Of a DNA stretch of 64,000 nucleotides, positions 57,777-64,000 are shown one piece after another. The translations under genes and the position numbers were made by a program. How positions within the stretch are numbered: the first letter of the stretch is position 1; each line of letters opens with the position of its first letter. The stretch comes from AC-49 sp963766605 (GTDB lineage Bacteria > Actinomycetota > Thermoleophilia > Solirubrobacterales > Solirubrobacteraceae): contig CAVYAT010000005.1 of NCBI GenBank assembly GCA_963766605.1, positions 310,001-374,000 of the forward strand, read 5' to 3'. The notes beneath the pieces were generated by a model that saw only the letters and a list, made by a program, of their open reading frames with translations, had not been told where the DNA came from and did not search any database.

Positions 57777-58316
57777 TCAGGACTGGTTGAAGAAGCCCTT
57801 GTCGATGAGCTCCGCGCGCTCCTCGGCGGAGATCTCGACACCGGGCGGCGTCAGCATGAAGACCTTGTCGGCGATCCGCTGCATGCCGCCGTCCATCGCG
57901 TAGGTCAGACCGCTGGCGAAGTCGATCAGACGCTTGGACAGCTCCGTGTCGGTCGACTGGAGGTTCAGCACGACCGGGAGGCCGTCCTTGAACTTGTCGG
58001 CGACCTGCTGGGCGTCGTTGAAGCTCTTGGGGATGACGAGGTGCACGCGCACGTCGCTGCGGCCGTTGGGACCGCGCTGACCGACCGGGCGCAGCGTCGC
58101 CGTCGCCCGGGGAGCGCCGTCGTCGTCAGCGAAGATGTCGTCGAAGTCGTTGCCGCGGCGGCGGCTGGACAGGCGTCGCACGTTGGGCCGCTCTCGGTAG
58201 GTCTCCTGGAGCTCGGCTTCGGGCTCCAGAGCGGGCTCGTCGGACGTGTACGCGTCGCGCTCCTCGGCCAACCCGAAGTACACAAGCCCGTTGTGCCAGA
58301 AGTCGCGGAACGCCAT
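57777..58316 (-). CDS. sepF: Cell division protein SepF
   Basis: The 179-residue protein has an N-terminal membrane-binding segment (FRDFWHNGLVYFGLAEE), an acidic linker, and the SepF core VHLVIPKSFNDAQQVADKFKDGLPVVLNLQ, DFASGLTYAMDGGMQRIADKVFMLTPPGVE. It anchors FtsZ at the membrane in bacteria lacking FtsA. The upstream gap (58317-58360) shows no clear promoter. Confidence 0.95.
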   Translation of the reverse strand: MAFRDFWHNGLVYFGLAEERDAYTSDEPALEPEAELQETYRERPNVRRLSSRRRGNDFDDIFADDDGAPRATATLRPVGQRGPNGRSDVRVHLVIPKSFNDAQQVADKFKDGLPVVLNLQSTDTELSKRLIDFASGLTYAMDGGMQRIADKVFMLTPPGVEISAEERAELIDKGFFNQS

Positions 58317-58360
58317 GACTCAAGCAAATGTACCCCTCCGGAGCAGGAAATCCTGCATGC

Positions 58361-59008
58361 TTACGTGTAGAGCCGGGTGCCAATCCGGACGATCGTGGCG
58401 CCCTCCGATGCGGCCACGGCGAAGTCCTGGGTCGTGCCCATCGACAGCTCGCGCAGGCCGTGATCGCCGGCCAGCGTCGCCAGAGCGGCGAACCAGCGGC
58501 GCGAGTCCTCGGCGCGCTGGGCGAGCGGCGGCATTGTCATCAGACCGACAACGGTCGCCGGGCAGCGCTCGATGAACGCGCCCAGATCCTGCGGCGCGAT
58601 GCCGTCCTTGCCCTGCTCGCCGGCGATGTTGACCTCGACCAGGACCTCGGTCTGCGGCGTGGCGTGCTGGGCGAGGCGTCCGAGCACGGAGTCGCTGGCG
58701 ACCGAGTGGATCCAGCGCACGAGCCCGACGACCTCGGCCACCTTGCGGCTCTGGAGGTGGCCGATGAAGTCCCACGTGAAGTCCGGGTGGGCGGCTGCCT
58801 TGACCGCCAGGTCCTGCGCGCGGTTCTCCCCCACGACCTCGATTCCGGCCTGCGCCAGCACTCCGAGCTCGCCGGCCGCCACGTATTTGACCGCTGCCAG
58901 CACCGTGACGTCGTCCGGGCGCCGGCCGGCGCGCTCGATCTCGTCGCGGACCTCGTCGAGGTTGGCCCGCACGCGGTCGGCGTCAAGGCCCGTAATCAGC
59001 TGCGCCAC
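58361..59008 (-). CDS. yggS: PLP homeostasis protein (YggS/PLPBP family)
   Basis: The 215-residue single TIM-barrel protein binds pyridoxal phosphate without known catalysis. The PLP lysine lies in VTVLAAVKYVAAGE (near residue 37), with VGENRAQDL, WDFIGHLQSRK and LSMGTTQDFAVAASEGATIVRIGTRLY. Where most members have LSMGMSxD, this one reads LSMGTTQD. The GTG start overlaps the pgeF 3' end by 13 bases. Confidence 0.92.
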   Translation of the reverse strand: MAQLITGLDADRVRANLDEVRDEIERAGRRPDDVTVLAAVKYVAAGELGVLAQAGIEVVGENRAQDLAVKAAAHPDFTWDFIGHLQSRKVAEVVGLVRWIHSVASDSVLGRLAQHATPQTEVLVEVNIAGEQGKDGIAPQDLGAFIERCPATVVGLMTMPPLAQRAEDSRRWFAALATLAGDHGLRELSMGTTQDFAVAASEGATIVRIGTRLYT

Positions 59009-59736
59009 GCGATCCCCGCCTGGCGGCCGGTGATGCCGCGATCGCGGCGGTGGGAGAAGAACAGCGCCTGGTCCGTGCAGATCGTGCACAGGGCGACGTC
59101 GTGGACCTCGGCGACGCCCGCCGCCCGCAGCCGTTCGCGCGCCGCGGCCTTCAGGTCGACGTTGCGCCCGACACTGTGGCCGAGCGCGGCGTGGACGTCG
59201 TCGCCGGCCTCGTAGCAGCACGGCCCGGCGCCCGGCCCGATCGCGGCGGCGATGTCCCCGTCGGCGCCGAGCGCGCGGATCGCGCCGACGCCCGCCTCGA
59301 GCACCCCGCCGGCAAGGCCGCGCCAGCCGCCGTGGAGCATCGCCACCGCCCCGGGCGCGGCGAGCGCGATCGGCAGGCAGTCGGCCGCCATCGCGGTCAC
59401 CGCGACGCCACCCAGCGCGGTCGCCTGCCCGTCCACCGCGCGCGGCTCGTCACCCTCGCACGGGACGGCGTCGCGGATCTGCACCTCGGCGCCATGGACC
59501 TGGCGTCCCCACGCGCGGGTCGTCGAGTCATAGCCCAGGGCGGCGGCGATGACCCGGTGGTTGGCCTGCACCGCGGCCGGGTCGTCGTCGGTCGAGCCGC
59601 CGAGGTTCAGCGATTCGTACGGGCCGGTCGACATGCCCCCGCGGCGCGTCGTGAAGCGCACGCGCACGTCGCCGAGGTCGATCGCGATCTGCCCGGCAGT
59701 CCAGGTGAACGGGGCGGGCAGGTCCGGGTCAGCCAT
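58996..59736 (-). CDS. pgeF: Peptidoglycan editing factor / purine nucleosidase family (YfiH)
   Basis: The 246-residue protein shows the YfiH Cys/His zinc site: QVHGAEVQ, TAMAADCLPIAL with AMLHGGWRGLAGGVLE, and IGPGAGPCCYEAGDDV. Members remove wrongly inserted L-Ser or Gly from peptidoglycan precursors and some phosphorolyse purine nucleosides. Its position beside yggS and sepF is typical. It overlaps cca by eight bases. Confidence 0.92.
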   Translation of the reverse strand: MADPDLPAPFTWTAGQIAIDLGDVRVRFTTRRGGMSTGPYESLNLGGSTDDDPAAVQANHRVIAAALGYDSTTRAWGRQVHGAEVQIRDAVPCEGDEPRAVDGQATALGGVAVTAMAADCLPIALAAPGAVAMLHGGWRGLAGGVLEAGVGAIRALGADGDIAAAIGPGAGPCCYEAGDDVHAALGHSVGRNVDLKAAARERLRAAGVAEVHDVALCTICTDQALFFSHRRDRGITGRQAGIAWRS

Positions 59737-60913
59737 GGCCGGGGTCCTGGAGCGCAGCGGCGAGCTGCGCGTCGCGCGTGGAGACGACCTCGCCGTCGAG
59801 CACGCGGTCGAGCGTGCGCTGCAGCCGTGTCCCGATCTCGGGCCCCTCGGCGACCCCGGCGGCGAGCAGGTCGTTGCCGTCGATCTGGAGCGTCACGTGG
59901 CGCAGGTCGTCCAGCCAGCGTCGCGCGTTGTCGCCGCCGGCCAGGGCGACCGCCTCGACCGGCGCGCCGCGGGCCGCGCGGGCGATCTGCGACGGCGTGC
60001 GCGCCGCGTGCAATGGCGCGCCCGTGCTCGGCCGCGACGCGGCGGCGACGAGGTCGCGGTCGTCGGCCGTGAACGCCAGCAGGTCGAGCCACGCCAGCAG
60101 CGCGCCGACGTCCATACCCGCCACGCTGGCGGCGAGCATCACCAGGTCGGTGCGGCCCTCGCCACCGAGCAGCGCCAGCGCGGCGGCGCCGTCGGCCGGC
60201 TCGAAGCCCGCCGGCAGCAGCGCCGGGTTGAGCTCGCGTGCGGCGCGCAGCGCGGCGACCGGGTCGGGCTCGGCCAGCGCGAGGCGTAGCTCGGCTCCCA
60301 GCCGTGGCCCGCTGACCGTCGAGGGGTCGGCCGCCGCCGCCAGCTCGCGGGTGTGGTCATCGACGGCGAACCGCAGGCGCGCGGCGTAGCGCGCGATCCG
60401 CCACAGCCGCGTCGGGTCGTCGAGCAGCGACGCATCGTGGAGGACGCGCAGCGTGCCGGACGCGAGGTCGTCCAGCGCACCGGCCGCAGCGTGCAGCGTG
60501 CCGTCGCGCAGGTCGATGGCGATCGCGTTGACGGTCACGTCGCGCCGGCGCAGGTCCTCGTCGATCGACGCCGGCGCGACGTCGGGCAGCGCCCCGGGCG
60601 CTGCGTAGGTCTCGCTGCGCGCGCGGGCCACGTCGATCGCGGCACCGCCGTCCAGCCGCACGACGGCCGTGCCGAAGCGGTCGTGCAGCGTCGCGGTGCC
60701 GCCGAGCGCCGCGAGCAGGCTCGCCGGGTCGCCGTCGACTGCGACGTCGAGCTCGCGCGGCTCGCGCCCGAGCGTGATGTCGCGCACGCTGCCGCCGACG
60801 AGATAGGTCGGCAGCACGGTCTGCGCGGTCGCCGCGAGCAGCTGCGAGCCGCCCGGCAGCGCGGGCAGGCGGGCGACGACGGCCCCGGGTTCGACGGTGG
60901 CTGCTGGCGTCAT
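59729..60913 (-). CDS. cca: CCA-adding / polyA polymerase-type tRNA nucleotidyltransferase
   Basis: This 394-residue class II nucleotidyltransferase has the head motifs YLVGGSVRDITLGREP and LDVAVDGD with the catalytic Asp pair, IDEDLRRRDVTVNAIAID (RRDxxxNA), and the neck motif DDPTRLWRIARYAARLRF. The C-terminal half is helical. It adds or repairs the tRNA 3' CCA end. It is first in the leftward cluster and divergent from the propeller gene, 29 bases away. Confidence 0.9.
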   Translation of the reverse strand: MTPAATVEPGAVVARLPALPGGSQLLAATAQTVLPTYLVGGSVRDITLGREPRELDVAVDGDPASLLAALGGTATLHDRFGTAVVRLDGGAAIDVARARSETYAAPGALPDVAPASIDEDLRRRDVTVNAIAIDLRDGTLHAAAGALDDLASGTLRVLHDASLLDDPTRLWRIARYAARLRFAVDDHTRELAAAADPSTVSGPRLGAELRLALAEPDPVAALRAARELNPALLPAGFEPADGAAALALLGGEGRTDLVMLAASVAGMDVGALLAWLDLLAFTADDRDLVAAASRPSTGAPLHAARTPSQIARAARGAPVEAVALAGGDNARRWLDDLRHVTLQIDGNDLLAAGVAEGPEIGTRLQRTLDRVLDGEVVSTRDAQLAAALQDPGHG

Positions 60914-60929
60914 CGTCTGGAGTTTGGCC

Positions 60930-60935
60930 TACTCT
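60930..60935 (+). promoter_or_regulatory. Putative -10 element of the PQQ-like propeller gene
   Basis: TACTCT (60930-60935) is seven bases before the ATG at 60943. The same hexamer precedes the c-di-AMP riboswitch transcript. No clear -35 or Shine-Dalgarno. Confidence 0.4.
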
Positions 60936-60942
60936 GAAATCG

Positions 60943-62433
60943 ATGGGTCAGAGCCTCCGCAGCCGCCGGTGGCTGCCGTGGCTCCTCGCGATCGGCGCCG
61001 TACTCGCTGTACTCGCTACGGCAGTGATCGTCGTAGCAGTGGTTGTCGTGCCCGCACAGACGCGCGACATCTCCCACCCCTACGTCGAGTTCAGCGCGCC
61101 GACCGCGCCGCCCCCGGCACCGCCGCCCGCCACGCCGTCCGACGAGAACTTCTCGTGGCCGGTGTTCGGCTACGACAACGCGCGCTCGCACAACCTGCCG
61201 CTGCGCAACCGCCTCTATCCGCCCTACCACCTCGACTGGAAGCGCGGCGGCCGCGTGCTGCTCGAGTTCCCGCCGGTGCTCTACGGGCGCTCGATGTACG
61301 TGCTGAAGGACGACGGCGGGCTCGTCGCGATGTCACGACGCACCGGCCAGACCCTGTGGGCGCGGCGCTTCGGCTCGCTGGCCGCGTCATCGCCGGCCGT
61401 CAACGGCGACACCGTGTTCGTCACGCTGTTGCAGCGGTTCCGCGGCGCCCGCGGCGGGCGGATCGCGGCCGTCGCCCAGGCGACCGGCCGCACGCGCTGG
61501 TCGCGCAAGCTCGCGCCGACGGAGTCGTCGCCGTTGCTGATCCGCGGCATGGTCATCTTCGGAACGTCGAACGGCACCGTGTATGCGCTCAACCAGCGCA
61601 ATGGCCGCGTGCGCTGGCGCTTCCGGGCCTCGGGCGCGGTCAAGGGCGGACTCGCCGCCGACGGCTTCGGTCACCTGTTCTTCGGCGACTACTCAGGACA
61701 CGTCTACGCGCTGCACCAACGCAACGGCCACCTGATGTGGCGGGTCGGAACCAGCGGCGCCGGATTCGGGTTCTCCGCGGGGCGCTTCTACTCGACGCCG
61801 GCGACCGCGTTCGGCCGTGTCTACATCGGCAACACCGACGGCTTCGTCTACTCGTTCGCCTCATCGAGCGGCAGGCTCGCGTGGCGCACCCACACCGGCG
61901 GCTACGTCTACGGGTCGCCGGCGATCGGCCTGACCCCGGGCCCGACGGTCTTCATCGGCAGCTACGACAAGAAGCTCTATGCGCTCAACGCGCGCTCGGG
62001 GCGCAAGCGCTGGGTGCGCGAGGCGCCGGGCCGGATCTCGGGCTCGGCGGTCGTGCTCGGCGACATGGTCTGGTACTCGACGCTCAACCACATGACCGAG
62101 GCGGTCACGGCACGCAACGGCTCGCCGATCTACCGCACCTACCGCGGCTACTTCAATCCGATCGTGTCCGACGGCGAGCGCATCTATCTCATCGGCTCGA
62201 CGGGGATCCGCGCGCTCGAGCCCGCCGCGGCGTACAGCGCCCGCCGCCGCCAGGCACTGATCCACCGCCAGCTGCTGATCCACCGCCATTTCAAGCAGAA
62301 GCAGACGCCGGCGCCGCGCGCCGAGGATCACGCTGCCATCGCAGCCGCTGGCCCCGCTCGTCACCCCGCGGCCACCACAGCCGCTGACGCGGCGGCGATG
62401 AGTTCGCCGTCGGGCCGCGGTCTGATGCACTGA
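60943..62433 (+). CDS. Membrane-anchored PQQ-like beta-propeller protein
   Basis: The 496-residue protein has an N-terminal TM or signal-anchor (WLPWLLAIGAVLAVLATAVIVVAVVVV, about 10-36), a Pro-rich linker, and a PQQ/PknD-type beta-propeller. Repeated blades read DDGGLVAMSRRTGQTLWARRF, TNGTVYAL-like NGTVYALNQRNGRVRWRF, GHVYALHQRNGHLMWR and KKLYALNARSGRKRWVR. The C-terminal 70 residues are low-complexity Ala/His/Arg. No PQQ ligands can be assigned, so it is probably a structural or sensor propeller like BamB. Confidence 0.85.
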   Translation: MGQSLRSRRWLPWLLAIGAVLAVLATAVIVVAVVVVPAQTRDISHPYVEFSAPTAPPPAPPPATPSDENFSWPVFGYDNARSHNLPLRNRLYPPYHLDWKRGGRVLLEFPPVLYGRSMYVLKDDGGLVAMSRRTGQTLWARRFGSLAASSPAVNGDTVFVTLLQRFRGARGGRIAAVAQATGRTRWSRKLAPTESSPLLIRGMVIFGTSNGTVYALNQRNGRVRWRFRASGAVKGGLAADGFGHLFFGDYSGHVYALHQRNGHLMWRVGTSGAGFGFSAGRFYSTPATAFGRVYIGNTDGFVYSFASSSGRLAWRTHTGGYVYGSPAIGLTPGPTVFIGSYDKKLYALNARSGRKRWVREAPGRISGSAVVLGDMVWYSTLNHMTEAVTARNGSPIYRTYRGYFNPIVSDGERIYLIGSTGIRALEPAAAYSARRRQALIHRQLLIHRHFKQKQTPAPRAEDHAAIAAAGPARHPAATTAADAAAMSSPSGRGLMH

Positions 62434-62462
62434 CCGCAAACCGACGGACGAAGGAGACCGAG

Positions 62463-63038
62463 ATGGGACGCGTGATCGTGACGGAGTTCGTCAGCCTCGA
62501 CGGTGTGATGGAGGACCCCGGCGGCGCCGAGGACTACCGCAACGGCGGGTGGACGTTCAAGTTCGACCGCGGTGACGACGGCAACAAGTTCAAGCTCGAC
62601 GAGACGCTCGATTCTGAGGCGCTGCTGCTCGGCCGCACCACCTACGAGGGCTTCGCTGCCGCCTGGCCGTCGATGACCGACGACGCCGGGTTCGCCGACA
62701 AGATGAACGCGATGCCCAAGTACGTCGTCTCGGGCACCCTGACCGACCCCACGTGGACCAACACGACGGTCATCGGTTCGGACCTCGGGCCGGCGGTGAC
62801 GAAGCTCAAGACCGACGTGAGCGGCGACCTGCTCGTCGCCGGCAGCGCGCGGCTCGTCCAGGGCCTGCTGGCCGCCGGGCTCGTCGACGAGCTGCGGCTG
62901 ATGGTGTTCCCCGTCGTGCTCGGCAGCGGCAAGAAGCTGTTCGCCGACGACGTCGCCACGGACCCGGTGACGCTCAAGCCGGCCGGCGTTCAGAGCATCG
63001 GCGACGACGGCGTCGTCATCCTGACCTACACGCGCTGA
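62463..63038 (+). CDS. Dihydrofolate-reductase-like (RibD C-terminal) protein
   Basis: The 191-residue protein matches the RibD_C/DHFR-fold family common in actinobacteria: VTEFVSLDGVMEDPGG at the start, LLLGRTTYEGFAAAWPSM, LLVAGSARLVQGLLAAGLVDELRLMVFPVVLGSGKKLF. It probably reduces a small substrate with NADPH; it is not a true folate enzyme by sequence. The Shine-Dalgarno AAGGAGA precedes the ATG. Its 3' end overlaps the convergent MocR gene by 23 bases. Confidence 0.9.
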   Translation: MGRVIVTEFVSLDGVMEDPGGAEDYRNGGWTFKFDRGDDGNKFKLDETLDSEALLLGRTTYEGFAAAWPSMTDDAGFADKMNAMPKYVVSGTLTDPTWTNTTVIGSDLGPAVTKLKTDVSGDLLVAGSARLVQGLLAAGLVDELRLMVFPVVLGSGKKLFADDVATDPVTLKPAGVQSIGDDGVVILTYTR

Positions 63039-64000
63039 GGGCCTGTGCCATGAGCCGGAACGCCTCGTCGAACGATGCCTCGGCGATGCTCGCGTAGCCG
63101 AGGACGAGCGCACGCCGCGTCGGAAAGTAGACACGCACTCCGCGCCGCTCGCACGCTGCCGCGAAGCGCTGCGGGTCGATCGGCCACGGCAGGGCGACGA
63201 TCACGTGGAGCCCGGCCGCGATCCCCAGCGGCCGGGCGCCCGGGACGTGATGCTCCAGCGCGGCCAGGCAGGCGTCGCGGCGGGCGCGATGGCGCCGTCG
63301 AAGGATCCGCAGCTGGCGGTCATAGGCCCCCGTCTCGATCATCCGCGCGAGGGCGTGCTGACCGATGACATCGGTGCCCGAGTCGGCCAGCAGCTTCTCC
63401 GTCGCCAGCTCGTCGACCAGCTCGCGCGGCGCGACGAGCCAGCCCAGCCGCAGGCCCGGCCCGAGCGTCTTGCTCACCGAGCCGGCGTACACGACGCGCT
63501 CGGGCGCGAGCCCCTGAAGCGCGCCGAGCGGCGCGCGGTCGTAACGGAACTCGGCGTCGTAGTCGTCCTCGACGATCAGCCCGCCCCACTCGATCAGCTC
63601 GCCGCGCCGCGCGACCGACAGCGCGACCCCGCGCGGCATCTGATGCGCGGCGGTGACGACGACCGCGGTCGCCGGCGACTCGCGCAGGACATCGACGCGC
63701 AGGCCGTCGTCGTCGACGCCGACGGGCGTCAGCCGGGCGCCGTGACGGCGCAGGATCTCGCGATGCAGCTCGAGTCCCGGATCCTCGACGGCGACCTCCG
63801 GCGTCCCGCGCGCGGCCAGTACCGCCGCGGTCAGCGCCAGGCCCTGTGCCGCGCCGGAGACGACCACGATCCGCTCGGGGTCGGCGACCACGCCACGGGC
63901 GCGACCGAGGTAATGGGCGAGCTGCGTGCGCAGGACCGCTGCGCCGCGCGGGTCGCCGTACCCCAGCGCGTGGGCCGGCATCGTGCGCAGCACGTCGCGC
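63016..64000 (-). CDS. MocR-type (GntR-HTH/aminotransferase) regulator, N-terminus outside the window
   Basis: The visible 328 residues are the PLP fold-type I aminotransferase domain: YGDPRGAAVLRTQLAHYLGRARGV, VVSGAAQGLAL, HQMPRGVALSVARR, VEDDYDAEFRYDR and the PLP lysine in YAGSVSKTLGPGLRLGWLVAP. The frame stays open to the window edge. The HQ(F/M)P(T/R)G-type motif and EDDYD(A/S)E(F/Y)RY are typical of MocR/PdxR regulators, so an N-terminal GntR winged helix should lie beyond 64000. It probably controls vitamin B6 or amino-acid genes. Confidence 0.9.
   Translation of the reverse strand, partial: RDVLRTMPAHALGYGDPRGAAVLRTQLAHYLGRARGVVADPERIVVVSGAAQGLALTAAVLAARGTPEVAVEDPGLELHREILRRHGARLTPVGVDDDGLRVDVLRESPATAVVVTAAHQMPRGVALSVARRGELIEWGGLIVEDDYDAEFRYDRAPLGALQGLAPERVVYAGSVSKTLGPGLRLGWLVAPRELVDELATEKLLADSGTDVIGQHALARMIETGAYDRQLRILRRRHRARRDACLAALEHHVPGARPLGIAAGLHVIVALPWPIDPQRFAAACERRGVRVYFPTRRALVLGYASIAEASFDEAFRLMAQALSACRSG

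Noticed and set aside
58996..59736. Laccase (copper oxidase) activity for the YfiH-family protein
   Set aside because: Older annotations call this family multicopper polyphenol oxidase, but the visible Cys/His site is the zinc-type site of YfiH/PgeF.

Overview
The window is high-GC DNA from an actinobacterium. The core gene order (cca-pgeF-yggS-sepF-proC-yggT-lspA-rluD, then rpsB-tsf-pyrH-frr-uppS-cdsA-dxr-rseP), a GarA/FtsR-type FHA+MerR pair, SepF, a c-di-AMP riboswitch in front of a cell-wall gene, and many secreted CSLREA, RTX and beta-propeller proteins suggest the class Thermoleophilia (Solirubrobacterales-like). That placement is inference. I see no rRNA or tRNA gene, CRISPR array, insertion sequence or prophage.

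Layout. 1-2.9 kb: a cut-off hypothetical gene, an SRAP DNA-crosslink repair protein, two small membrane proteins and a phosphodiester-glycosidase-like protein. 3.0-4.8 kb: an ABC exporter. 4.8-11.0 kb: the most distinctive part, four tandem paralogues of a secreted two-domain copper protein. A histidine-rich N-terminal domain carries a monooxygenase-like ligand set (HLHH, H, HLH, M) and is fused to an amicyanin-like cupredoxin. 11.1-12.4 kb: a small conserved protein and a secreted CAP protein. 12.4-16.0 kb: a TetR-controlled operon of two acyl-CoA dehydrogenases and an SDR, with twin palindromic operators. 16.2-20.2 kb: a complete sugar ABC importer. 20.2-24.1 kb: a GMC oxidoreductase, a peptidoglycan-binding NlpC-like hydrolase and an ECF sigma factor. 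24.2-27.6 kb: a 1142-residue CSLREA surface protein. 27.8-38.1 kb: single housekeeping and accessory genes (thioesterases, a beta-lactamase-fold protein, an alpha/beta hydrolase, a thioredoxin, dinB, an RlpA-like protein under a c-di-AMP riboswitch, an amidohydrolase, nadE, and a membrane HTH/RskA-like protein).

38.1-42.0 kb holds ftsR-like MerR, GarA-like FHA, an 86-residue RsiG-like protein with one c-di-GMP-type motif, pgsA and proS. 42.0-47.3 kb has an RTX-repeat protein, Mn-type superoxide dismutase, a secreted propeller-like protein and ispG. 47.3-60.9 kb holds an FMN hydroxy-acid oxidase and then the long leftward core cluster for isoprenoid, lipid, translation and division functions. 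Two anomalies stand out there: rseP is split by a +1 frameshift, and pyrH has no ATG, GTG or TTG that would include its ATP-binding N-terminus, which implies an ATT start. 60.9-64.0 kb ends with a PQQ-like propeller, a DHFR/RibD-like protein and a cut-off MocR-type aminotransferase-regulator.

A recurring signal is a TANNNT-like -10 hexamer 6-10 bases before the start codon with no Shine-Dalgarno. Many single genes here therefore look leaderless, and several divergent pairs share overlapping -10 elements. This pattern was used to choose several starts.
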